Positions 51,330-59,500 of a stretch of DNA of 64,000 nucleotides are shown in pieces (within the stretch, counting starts at the first letter, position 1; each line of letters starts with the position of its first letter). The stretch lies in NCBI GenBank assembly GCA_963740205.1, contig CAVUDD010000002.1:496001-560000 (forward strand), read 5' to 3'. The position numbers and the translations under genes are program-made. This DNA comes from UBA2137 sp963740205. Its GTDB lineage: Bacteria; Pseudomonadota; Alphaproteobacteria; Micavibrionales; Micavibrionaceae. The notes beneath the pieces are model-generated. The model ran no database searches and was not told the DNA's origin. It saw nothing but the letters and a program-made list of their open reading frames with translations.

Positions 51330-52189
51330 CTATCTCAATAGAGCCAATAGTGAGGCTTTTGACTGGTTGGCCTGGGCTAAGTGACGCAATCGCTGCCTCG
51401 GTCAGAACCTGTTTGGCTGTCAAGTTTGTCTGCTCGGACGCAATATCAACATCCATAATGGATGATCTTGCGGCAGAGAGGTTTTCAACCGCAGATTCAA
51501 TATATTCACTTCTATATTCAAAACGTGAAATTATTGAACCAATTGTTGCTCGAAAACCAGAAACTGAATCGATAGCATCGTCAACAACATCAAGTGCTAT
51601 AATTGCATCAGTTGAAGTAGTCACCACACTTGCACTCAATTTAATGTGTACCTAGTACCGTTCAAATCTCCTAAGTTGGTAGTTCTGAGCATTTACTAAA
51701 GTAAGATCAGCTACAATCGTGTCAGCAGAGTTAACACCAACAAGGAATGTTCCTTCTGCTGCTGTGTAAGTACCATCAATAAGTTTGTCACCATTAAACT
51801 CTGTTCTGCATTGCAATAGCTTGAATTTCAGTATATAGTTGCTGATATTCTTGGTCAATAAAACCTCGTGAAGATGCGTCAACAGAACCAGAGGCTGATT
51901 GGGCAGCAAGTGATTTCATTCTTTGTAGAATATCACCTACTCGTGCCAAGGCACCATCGGCTGTTTGTAGAACTGCACGACCCTGAAGGGCGTTTCGTCC
52001 TGCTTGTTCCAATGTTGTGATATCAGCAGATAAGCGACTTGCAACCGCAAGACCCGCAGCATCATCAGAGGCAGACACAATACGTGAACCACTGGATAAT
52101 TTACCAAGCGATTTGGCTTGGTCTTCTGAGTTTCGATTAAGGTAAATAAGTGCCGTGTTGGCAGATGTGTTTGTTGCAATGACTGGCAT
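51330..52189 (-). CDS. flagellin, gene 1 (several single-base indels)
   Basis: ATG 52189 opens MPVIATNTSANTALIYLNRN and runs through the D0/D1 domain (LGKLSSGSRIVSASDDAAGLAVASRLSADITTLEQ, GDILQRMKSLAAQSASGSVDAS). The frame breaks after EIQAIAMQ; the product continues in another frame (TEFNGDKLIDGTYTAAEGTFLVGVNS), and again near NAQNY. The C-terminal domain (ISRFEYRSEYIESAVENLSAARSSIMDVDIASEQTNLTAKQVL) follows, with a last break before AQANQSKASLLALLR, ending at TAG 51330-51332. At least four one-base changes are needed. Corrected, the product is about 287 residues, close to its two paralogues. Confidence 0.8.
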
Positions 52190-52197
52190 TGTCGTTT

Positions 52198-52242
52198 CTC
52201 CTTCCTAGAGAGTTTATACGGCCTCGATTTCCTTTGAGACCG
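52198..52242 (-). promoter_or_regulatory. flagellin leader element 1 (hairpin plus CTCTAGGAAGGAG)
   Basis: On the minus strand: stem CGGTCTC / GAGGCCG (52242-52219, one U.G pair) followed by CTCTAGGAAGGAG (52210-52198), eight bases before the ATG. The same arrangement is found before the other two flagellins. Confidence 0.55.
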
Positions 52243-52390
52243 GAAGCGGACATACGCCCATTCTAGGCAAATCCAACTTCTATATTATACGAAAAGGACA
52301 CCCATGTGAATCCCCTATTTCGCAACTTATGTTCCCAGTTTATGAGAAAAAGTATTAATACGAAGTTAACAGAAAAAAGAAAACAGGAAA

Positions 52391-52408
52391 AGCCTGTAAA
52401 AACAGGCT
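52391..52408 (-). terminator. terminator-like hairpin after flagellin gene 2
   Basis: AGCCTGT - TTTT - ACAGGCT, about 40 bases after the stop; downstream T tract interrupted (TTTCCTGTTTTC). Confidence 0.55.
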
Positions 52409-52447
52409 GTTCCCTTATGTTTTATTTATTGTGAGTTGTTCGTTTTT

Positions 52448-53280
52448 TTAACGAAGCAGTGCCAATAGTGACGCTTTTGACTGGTTGGCTTGTGCCAACG
52501 CTGCAATAGAGGCCTCGGTCAGAACCTGTTTCGCTACAAGATTTGTTTGCTCTGATGCAATATCAACATCCATAATAGATGATCTTGCAGCTGACAAATT
52601 CTCAATCGCAGATTCAATATATTCACCACGATATTCAAAACGTGAAATCAATGAACCAACAGTTGCACGGTCAGCTGAGATAGTTATCAATAGCAGCATC
52701 TACCGCTGTCAAAGCTGCTGTTGCACCAGCAGCTGTATGCTAACTGTTGAGCACCGATACCAAGTGCTGCAGATATCAGCATCAACACGTTGTTAAGTTT
52801 GCAGCAATTGTATCAGCTAGCATTTACACCAACTAAGATAGCTGCTCGTTGTAAGTACCATCTAATCAAGCGTCGTGCCATTAAATTCTGTGTTGAGTCT
52901 GCAATTGAGTTAATCTCAGCTACTAAGCGCAAGTAAATTCTTGTTGAATAAATCCACGTGATGTCGCATCAACAGAACCAGATGAAGATTGTGCAGCAAG
53001 TGACTTCATTCTTTGTAGAATATCACCAATACGTGCCAAGGCACCATCGGCTGTTTGTAGAACTGCACGACCTTGAAGGGCATTTCTGTCCTGATTGTTG
53101 CAATGTTGTGATATCAGCAGATAAACGACTTGCCACCGCTAGACCCGCAGCATCATCAGAGGCAGACACAATACGTGATCCACTGGATAGCTTCGAGAGC
53201 GATTTGGCTTGATCTTCTGAGTTTCTGTTAAGATAAATAAGTGCCGTGTTGGCAGATGTGTTTGTTGCAATGACTGGCAT
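52448..53280 (-). CDS. flagellin, gene 2 (heavily broken by indels)
   Basis: ATG 53280 opens the same 69-residue N-terminus as gene 1 (MPVIATNTSANTALIYLNRN..SLSKLSSGSRIVSASDD). The frame breaks after ITTLQQ; pieces NALQGRAVLQTADGALARIGDILQ and QSSSGSVDATSR are recognisable in other frames. The middle (about 52690-52960) is scrambled by many small indels. An intact C-terminus ends at 52448 (SLISRFEYRGEYIESAIENLSAARSSIMDVDIASEQTNLVAKQVLTEASIAALAQANQSKASLLALLR). Total span is about that of the paralogues, so the gene is full length but poorly resolved. Confidence 0.75.
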
Positions 53281-53288
53281 TGTCTTTT

Positions 53289-53332
53289 CTCCTTCCTAGA
53301 GAATTAAGCGACCTCGAACTTCTGCGAGACCG
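53289..53332 (-). promoter_or_regulatory. flagellin leader element 2 (hairpin plus CTCTAGGAAGGAG)
   Basis: On the minus strand: stem CGGTCTCG / CGAGGTCG (53332-53309, two wobble pairs) followed by CTCTAGGAAGGAG (53301-53289), eight bases before the ATG. Confidence 0.55.
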
Positions 53333-53339
53333 ATGTTAC

Positions 53340-53642
53340 AAAGGGTTCGGCACCACGCCGATTCCTCTATTTCTTTAATCTGTAGGGAAGAAATGTTGAT
53401 TGGACTTTTTGTCCGTTTATTGACCCATTACCACCTACATCTACCATACATACATATGGGAAGTCTTAAAAGGAGGTTAACAAGAGTATTAATTTTTAAG
53501 GTGATTGATTTAATGGCAGTCCTAATACTTACAGCTTTCGACTGATTACCTCGTCATCGCGAGGAGGTTTTAAAACCAACGTGGCGATCCAGTTGTTTTT
53601 TCTGGATTGCTTCGCTTGCGTCGCAATGACAATGATAAATCA
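53340..53642. other. gap upstream of flagellin gene 2, no intact gene
   Basis: About 300 bases between flagellin gene 2 and the GIY-YIG remnant. An open frame at 53333-53545 has no recognisable protein and no ribosome site. The right end carries the palindromic repeat at 53553-53631. The left end must contain the flagellin promoter, which I could not place. Confidence 0.6.
53553..53631. repeat. palindromic repeat, copy 3
   Basis: Left arm gtcatcgcgaggaggtttta (diverged), right arm ctggattgcttcgcttgcgt followed by cgcaatgaca. Ends 11 bases before the GIY-YIG remnant. Confidence 0.65.
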
Positions 53643-53935
53643 ATGAACAAACAACCAGCCATTTATATTGTTACAAATAAAAGGAACGGCAACACTTTAC
53701 ACAGGTGTGACCTCTGACTTGGCTAAGAGAATTCTATCAGCATAAAAATAGTCACACCAATGGCTTTAGCAAAAAATATAATTGTAAATTTCTAGTTTAT
53801 TACGAACTTTACGATGATATGGATACGGCGATTTCCAGAGAAAAACAAATCAAGGCTGGTTCAAGACAAAAGAAAATCGATCTTATTATAAATATCAATC
53901 CAGAATGGAAAGACTTATACGAAGATATACTCTAG
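53643..53935 (+). pseudogene. small GIY-YIG endonuclease-like gene, broken by two extra bases
   Basis: From ATG 53643 the frame gives MNKQPAIYIVTNKRNG, then needs one base removed (GGCAACACT to GGCACACT) to give TLYTGVTSDLAKRI and another (ATTCTATC to ATTTATC) to give YQHKNSHTNGFSKKYN, then KFLVYYELYDDMDTAI, SREKQIKAGSRQKKI and a TAG at 53933. The result is 96 residues, the normal size of UPF0213-type GIY-YIG proteins, with the usual IYIVT...LYTGVT, KRIYQHK and REKQIK blocks. It is bounded by repeats: copy 3 ends 11 bases before it, and a half copy starts 2 bases after it. Confidence 0.75.
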
Positions 53936-53937
53936 CA

Positions 53938-53966
53938 ATGGATTGCTTCGCTATGCTCGCAATGAC
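53938..53966. repeat. palindromic repeat, half copy 4
   Basis: Only the right arm is present: attgcttcgctatgctcgca followed by atgaca. It begins two bases after the stop of the GIY-YIG remnant. Confidence 0.65.
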
Positions 53967-53977
53967 AACAAGAAAAA

Positions 53978-54010
53978 AGAAAACCTCCGCTAAGGGAGGC
54001 GAAGGTTTTC
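53978..54010 (-). terminator. terminator after the RTX protein gene
   Basis: On the minus strand AAAACCTTCGCCTCC - loop - GGAGGTTTT then TTCTTTTTT, 27 bases after the RTX stop. Confidence 0.7.
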
Positions 54011-54036
54011 CGTTTGCAAAACTTTAGAATTAATTT

Positions 54037-55227
54037 TTACATCAAGTTTCCTTGTATGTGCATTGTCGTTGGGTCCGCACCCGCAAAATCAAACAACGTC
54101 ACGGACTGCGTCCAACCGCCCGCTCCTGAGTTACCTGTCGCGTCAACATTTACGATTGTGTCAATGCCATTGCTGTCGTCAAACATAACGTATTTGTCAA
54201 CGTCGGCATTAAAGACGCCGTCCAGAATAGTTCCTAGATCAAGCAGATCATCATCGATGACAACATCAAAGTCATAGATAAAATCTGCCATGCCGTCGGT
54301 ACCATCAAGAACAAACGTGTCCCTACCAGCGCCACCCCATAATTTATCAGCACCATCACCAGCCGAGATATAATCGTCACCGTTTCCGCCACTTATCTCG
54401 TCGTTCTCGGCACCACCGACCAACCAGTCATTACCGTCCTCGCCGTAAAGTTCGTCACGACCTTCGGCACCATTCAGGCTGTCGTTACCACTACCACCAT
54501 AAATAGTGTCCCAACCATCTTGACCATACATAGTGTCGCTTCCATCACCACCATACATATAGTCATGACCAGTACCGCCATAGATGGTGTCGTTGCCTTC
54601 GTGGCCAAAAAGACGATCTTTACCATCACCACCATAAAGGGTGTCATTGCCCTCATAGCCGTAAAGATAGTCATCGCCTGCTTCACCATGGGCAGTGTCA
54701 TCACCACTATAAAGGCGAACGATATCGTTACCTTCACCAGCCCAGACCTGATCCACACCACCAGATCCAAAGACAAAATCTTTGTCATCTCCTGCATAGA
54801 TAAGACTTCCGTCTAAGTTTAAATCAGATGCGGTGAGGTCAGATTCAAAGGCGTAAATGTAGTCCGTACCACTTCCACCGTACAAAGTATCCGTGCCTTT
54901 ACCACCATAGATATAGTCATTACCCGCACCGCCATCAATGATGTCATCGCCATCATTACCACGCACAAGGTCATCACCATCACCTGCATCCACATGGTCA
55001 ATGTAATTACTGCCGTAGACAGTGTCATTACCTCCCCTTGCGTATACTTGATTGTAACCTGACAGAGGATCTTGAGTAAGGTCATCACCCATGTAAAACA
55101 TGTCCGCCATGTTTCCACCGATGAAATGATCCCATCCGCCATAACCGTGAAAAGTATTTTCTTCGTTATTATTCCAAATCGATGCGTCGTAGTAGTCGTC
55201 ATCATTTGTTCCAAGAATTGTAGCCAT
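54037..55227 (-). CDS. RTX-repeat calcium-binding protein (type I secretion substrate)
   Basis: 396 residues made mainly of GGxGxDxLY/Y-type nonapeptides from about residue 60 to 300 (DAGDGDDLVRGNDGDD, GGAGNDYIYGGKGTD, YGGDGKDRLFGHEGND). The repeats are richer in Tyr than usual. No catalytic domain is seen. The C-terminus (FIYDFDVVIDDDLLDLGTILDGVF..GGWTQSVTLFDFAGADPTTMHIQGNLM) is like the secretion signal region of RTX proteins, without a signal peptide at the N-terminus. It lies between flagellin genes 2 and 3, so it may be a surface or filament-associated protein (inference). AAAAGGAGAC precedes the start. Confidence 0.8.
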   Translation of the reverse strand: MATILGTNDDDYYDASIWNNNEENTFHGYGGWDHFIGGNMADMFYMGDDLTQDPLSGYNQVYARGGNDTVYGSNYIDHVDAGDGDDLVRGNDGDDIIDGGAGNDYIYGGKGTDTLYGGSGTDYIYAFESDLTASDLNLDGSLIYAGDDKDFVFGSGGVDQVWAGEGNDIVRLYSGDDTAHGEAGDDYLYGYEGNDTLYGGDGKDRLFGHEGNDTIYGGTGHDYMYGGDGSDTMYGQDGWDTIYGGSGNDSLNGAEGRDELYGEDGNDWLVGGAENDEISGGNGDDYISAGDGADKLWGGAGRDTFVLDGTDGMADFIYDFDVVIDDDLLDLGTILDGVFNADVDKYVMFDDSNGIDTIVNVDATGNSGAGGWTQSVTLFDFAGADPTTMHIQGNLM

Positions 55228-55386
55228 AATATAGTCTCCTTTTGGTTTAAGTTTGGTTTAGTCATTTCAGGCTAGAACCGACTCAAATTTTCGACAAAAG
55301 CAGTGGACAGGCGTATGCATGTAGCTATTGCAGCTACTGGTAATCCTTGTGTTTATGAGACTTTCTTGAAAACTATACTAAAGATG

Positions 55387-55421
55387 AAAAAATCCCCTGT
55401 GTTATTACACAGAGGATTTTT
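55387..55421 (-). terminator. terminator after flagellin gene 3
   Basis: On the minus strand AATCCTCTGTGT - AATA - ACACAGGGGATT followed by T6, about 40 bases after the flagellin stop. Confidence 0.75.
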
Positions 55422-55459
55422 CGACCTTCACCCAATCCTTGAAGCGGATTTTTTTATAT

Positions 55460-56321
55460 TTATTGCGGAACAAGCAACTGTAGAAGAGATTGCTTGGTGG
55501 CATTCGCTTGTGCCAACGAGGCTATTGCTGCCTCTGTTAGCACTTGCTTAGCCGTTAGATTTGTCTGCTCGGCCGCAATATCGACATCCATAATGGATGA
55601 TCTTGCGGCAGACAGATTTTCAATCGCGGATTCTATATATTCGCCACGATATTCAAAGCGGGATATGTATGAACCTACCTCCGCCCTGAAACTTGAAACT
55701 TGATCAATTGCTACGTCTACTGAGATAAAGGCATCATTTGCATCTGTGACGTTATCAACTTGCGTATCAAAAATAAATTCTGAGAAACCACCATCGTTAC
55801 CTAAATTATATCGGTTCTCAAATCAACTGCCGACAGATTGATTGGAATAGTATCTGTACTATTAACGCCGACTAAAAATGTTCCTACGACTGGTGTATAT
55901 GTGGAATTCAACTAGGTTTTGGCCATTAAACTGAGTATTGGCTGCTATAGCATCAAGTTCTAAGATTAATTGTTGATATTCCTGATCGATAAAACCTCGT
56001 GCATTATTATCCACTGAGCCAGACAGTGATTGCGCTGCCAAGAGATTTCATACGCTGAAGAATATCGCCTGCGCGTGCCAGGGCTCCGTCTGCGGTTTGC
56101 AGTACGGCGCGGGCTTGTAATGTATTTCGTGAAGCTTGTTGAAGTGTAGTGATATCAGCAGACAACCTAGAGGAAACAGCAAGGCCTGCAGCATCATCTG
56201 ATGCGGACACAATACGAGAACCACTGGACAATTTGGATAGCGACTTCGCCTGATCGGACGAATTCCTATTCAAATATATCAGTGCCGTATTGGCAGCTGT
56301 GTTGGTTGCTATAACTGGCAT
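55460..56321 (-). CDS. flagellin, gene 3 (several single-base indels)
   Basis: ATG 56321 opens MPVIATNTAANTALIYLNRN..SLSKLSSGSRIVSASDDAAGLAVSSRL. The frame breaks after QRMKSL: dropping one G gives AAQSLSGSVDNNARGFID. More breaks follow in the middle. The C-terminus is clear (DVDIAAEQTNLTAKQVLTEAAIASLAQANATKQSLLQLLVPQ), ending at TAA 55460-55462. The C-terminal extension VPQ and several substitutions separate it from the near-identical genes 1 and 2. Corrected length is about 287 residues. Confidence 0.78.
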
Positions 56322-56325
56322 TACA

Positions 56326-56363
56326 CTCCATCCTAGAGTTTTTCAAACCCCTATCCTCGGGGT
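56326..56363 (-). promoter_or_regulatory. flagellin leader element 3 (hairpin plus CTCTAGGATGGAG)
   Basis: On the minus strand: stem ACCCC / GGGGT (56363-56347) followed by CTCTAGGATGGAG (56338-56326), four bases before the ATG. The stem differs in sequence from leaders 1 and 2 but keeps position and form. Confidence 0.5.
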
Positions 56364-56608
56364 CGTCGGCGGTGCATTCTTGCGTTGCCGAACATATATT
56401 CTAACGAAAAAAATGGCATTCAGCAAAGCCAAAACACTTTTCGCGTCCATACCAGATTATTCTATAAGTCCCTAAAAAATAGTTAACGAAATTAATTTTT
56501 TGAAAAATAATCATTTCTGCGCCCAAAAGCCTGACCTGCTCCGTGAGAAGCTTTGATAAGAATTTTACCAACGCCTTTATATAAGGCTAAATAAGGAGCT
56601 TAGGTGTC

Positions 56609-57352
56609 ATGCCAGACATTACCCAGATTTCAAACAGCGCAAATCTCTTTGCACAAAACGGACAAAAAGTTGTTCGTAATGATACAGGAGGAATTACTGC
56701 CACAGGTTCAACTGACCTTGAGGAAGCCGAAGAGCTCCAGCAGCAGTTCTTACAAATTCTGATTACACAGCTTTCCAATCAGAACCCTTTGGAGCCTGTT
56801 GATACAACCGAGTTTACAAACCAGTTAATTCAGCAATCTTCTTTGGAACAGCAAATTGATACAAACCTGAAGTTAAGCAACATTCTTGACGCTTTGAATG
56901 TGAGCTCATCTTTCTCCGCCTTCTCTTATATAGGTAACGATGTCGAGATTGCGACGAATATGGGTGCATTGCAAAACGACAGTGCCGATTGGAATTACTC
57001 CCTTAAAGGCAATGCCTCAGACGTTGAAATCAAAATCCGTAACTCTAGCGGTCAACTGGTTCAAAAATTTGATGCGGGTTCACAATCATCTGGAACTTAC
57101 AATTTCAGCCTCGCCAAAGATGACACCCTTATTCCTGTAACAGATGGCGAAGTTCTTTTCTTCTCTATTGAGGCCAAAAACCAAACAGGTGCATTGGTCA
57201 GTACAGATATTGTTACCAACGTAACGGTAGATTCTGTTGAAACAGGATCAAATGGTTCAATTACTTTGCGTGCAGGAGACCTCTATTTCGGCGCAAATGA
57301 CATTGCAAAAATCACTGCATCAGGCGGGTCTGTAGGTAATAGCGCTGCATAA
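56609..57352 (+). CDS. flgD: flagellar hook-cap protein FlgD
   Basis: 247 residues. The N-terminal FlgD motif is EELQQQFLQILITQLSNQNPLEPVDTTEFTNQLIQQSSLEQQIDTN at about 40-85; the C-terminal part is a Tudor/FnIII-like beta domain (VEIATNMGALQNDSADWNYSLKGNASDVEIKIRNSSGQLVQKF). FlgD is needed to build the hook. First gene of the plus-strand flgD-flgE-orf-flgN-flgK-flgL block, starting after AAGGAGC. Confidence 0.92.
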   Translation: MPDITQISNSANLFAQNGQKVVRNDTGGITATGSTDLEEAEELQQQFLQILITQLSNQNPLEPVDTTEFTNQLIQQSSLEQQIDTNLKLSNILDALNVSSSFSAFSYIGNDVEIATNMGALQNDSADWNYSLKGNASDVEIKIRNSSGQLVQKFDAGSQSSGTYNFSLAKDDTLIPVTDGEVLFFSIEAKNQTGALVSTDIVTNVTVDSVETGSNGSITLRAGDLYFGANDIAKITASGGSVGNSAA

Positions 57353-57445
57353 CGCCCAAAATGATGCGGAAGTTACGTGTGAAGATTTAGAACAACAAGA
57401 ACTTTAGAAGTATTTATACGGTTTATTTTTGAAAGGAGAAACCAA

Positions 57446-58758
57446 ATGAGTTTAACAGGAGCCCTCTCGGCAGCAACATCAGGACTACGCGCACAAGGTG
57501 CACAGCTTGGTGCGATTGGTGAAAACATCGCCAACGCAACAACAGTCGCCTATAAGACACGCGAAGTTGATTTCCGATCACTTGTTACAGGTGGATCAAC
57601 ACGATCAGGTCTTTCAAGTGGTGGAGTTCTCTTCAGCACACGTCAGAACCTAACAGCACAAGGCTTGATTGAGGCGACAGATTCCTCAACTGACTTGGCG
57701 ATTAACGGTAACGGTTACTTCGTTGTCTCCGATGACCCGAACGCACTTCCAACAGCATACAACTATTCACGTAACGGTACATTCAGACCGGATGCTGATG
57801 GTCAATTGCGTAACTCAGAAGGTTATTACTTGATGGGTCAGCGTACAGACGACCTTGGTAATGTTCTGGCTACAAACCCTTATGACATTAGCTCGGTTGA
57901 GCCAGTGAATGTTGGTGCGGTTGCTGGTACAGCGGTTGCAACGGCAAACATCGCCTTTGATGTTAACGTTCCTGCAGATGCGGTGGTAGGTGACAGCTTT
58001 GTTAACTCGGTCGAGTTTAATGACTCACTTGGTGTGGCACACTCCACAACAATTACTTGGACAAAAACAGGTGTAAGTGAGTGGACAATGTCATTTGCCG
58101 ACCCGTCAATACAACAACAGGCGTTGTATCTGCTCAGTTAGATACAGAAGCCTCCAGTTATCTCCCGCTACAAATGGCCCAAATGACATTGTTATTAATT
58201 TGATGGTAATGGAGTACCTCAAACTTTCATACCGGCAGTAACTGAATTGCAGATTACCAACTACACAACTGGTGCTTCTGCACAAAACATCAACATCGAC
58301 CTTGGTACAATTGGTCAAGCTGATGGTTTGACACACTTGGCAGCGAACACACTAACACCTGATCTTGAAATCTTCTTGATTGATGAAGACGGTGTTCAGT
58401 TCGGACCCTCGCTGGTGTTGATATTGATGGTGAGGGAATTGTGACTGCATTCTTCGAGAACGGTGTCAGACTTCCAATTTACCAAATTCCAATCGGAACA
58501 TTCCCTAACCCGAATGGCTTACTGCATGTTAACGGCTCAATTTATGACGAGAACGTAGCAGCAGGTAGCTTGAACCTTCGCAATCCATCTGAAGGTCAGG
58601 CTGGTGAGTTGATATCATCCGCGGTAGAATTGTCACTGACAGATACATCGCGTGAATTTAACAAGATGATTGTCTCACAGCAGGCTTATTCATCAGCAGC
58701 ACAGGTTGTTTCTACTGCAACCGAGATGTTTGACGAATTGATTGCAGCAGTTAGATAA
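57446..58758 (+). CDS. flgE: flagellar hook protein FlgE (four single-base deletions)
   Basis: MSLTGALSAATSGLRAQGAQLGAIGENIANATTVAYKTREVDF is the rod/hook N-terminus; the C-terminus is LNLRNPSEGQAGELISSAVELSLTDTSREFNKMIVSQQAYSSAAQVVSTATEMFDELIAAVR. Between them the frame is lost four times: near 58108 (FADPSN / TTTGVVSAQLDTEASS), 58167 (SSYLP / ATNGPNDIVIN), 58201 (IN / FDGNGVPQTFIPA) and 58410 (QFGPS / AGVDIDGEG). Adding one base at each site restores 438 residues. FlgE forms the hook. A normal ribosome site (AAAGGAGAAACC) precedes the start. Confidence 0.85.
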
Positions 58759-58809
58759 TAACTGACAGTCATCCTAACAAACGCCTTTGGCGAGGAAGAA
58801 CTTTAAGAG

Positions 58810-59118
58810 ATGAAAGACGTAGAACGGTTTATCTCGGAATGGGAAAAAGCACAGACACCAGAAGCCTTTTTGGAAAAAGGTGTCGAGCTTCCCGATCCAC
58901 AAACCGTTCGCGACTATCTCGAAGCTCTCCCCGCCAAAGAGCAACAAAACAAACGCAATGCTTTAGCCGACATCATGGCCTCTCTCGAAGATCACAGCAA
59001 AATGCTTGAGCGTGAAATGGCCGAGACAGCAAAGCAAATGAAAGACAACAAACAAGCCTCGGATGCATGTGTATCCTACTCAAAGGCAGACAAGACAGGA
59101 CAGCAAGATGACAAATAA
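58810..59118 (+). CDS. unknown helical protein in the hook operon
   Basis: 102 residues, charged and helical throughout, with a coiled-coil stretch (SLEDHSKMLEREMAETAKQMKDNKQ). The N-terminal EWEKAQTPEAFLEKGVELPDPQTVRDYLEALPAKEQQNK is the most ordered part. No family is recognised. It overlaps the flgN-like gene by 11 bases and lies 51 bases after flgE, so it is made with hook and junction proteins and may be an export chaperone or accessory factor (inference). Confidence 0.6.
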   Translation: MKDVERFISEWEKAQTPEAFLEKGVELPDPQTVRDYLEALPAKEQQNKRNALADIMASLEDHSKMLEREMAETAKQMKDNKQASDACVSYSKADKTGQQDDK

Positions 59119-59500
59119 CAAAGTCACAACACTCAGAACCGCAGAAACTCACCGTGAAAACGTTGCGGGATTCTTGAAAGGTGTTCGTGATTTGCTTGGT
59201 TTCATCCGTGTCGAGAACGCCGTCCTTATGGACGAAGGCACTTTGTCACTTAAAGGTTTATACATTCACAAGATGATGATGCTGAAGGACTTGGAAGAAA
59301 CAGCAACAAATCTTGTTGAGCGCGACGATAGTGAACTTTTGAGCGAGGGAATTGCCCTTCTGTTTCAGGTTCAAAAGGAATTAAACGAGAATGCCGCACA
59401 ACATTTACGCGCCCTCTCACATAAAACTTCACAAAAAAACGCCACAAATGCCAACCTTGCTGCGAGTAAAGATTCAGAAGGAGGCATTTCATGTCATTAA
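59108..59500 (+). CDS. FlgN-like chaperone for FlgK/FlgL
   Basis: 130 residues from ATG 59108; an upstream TTG/GTG extension to 59063 is less likely. Helical: TAETHRENVAGFLKGVRDLLGFIRVENAVLMDEG, ..LYIHKMMMLKDLEETATNLVERDD, SEGIALLFQVQKELNENAAQHLRAL. Position directly before flgK and size fit FlgN, which delivers the junction proteins. The end overlaps flgK by ten bases. Confidence 0.65.
   Translation: MTNNKVTTLRTAETHRENVAGFLKGVRDLLGFIRVENAVLMDEGTLSLKGLYIHKMMMLKDLEETATNLVERDDSELLSEGIALLFQVQKELNENAAQHLRALSHKTSQKNATNANLAASKDSEGGISCH

Noticed and set aside
53333..53545. Open frame of about 70 codons upstream of flagellin gene 2
   Set aside because: No ribosome site and no protein likeness; it covers the expected flagellin promoter region.
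54037..55227. Plus-strand and other-frame open frames inside the RTX gene
   Set aside because: They are produced by the regular repeat sequence and encode low-complexity strings without starts or homology.
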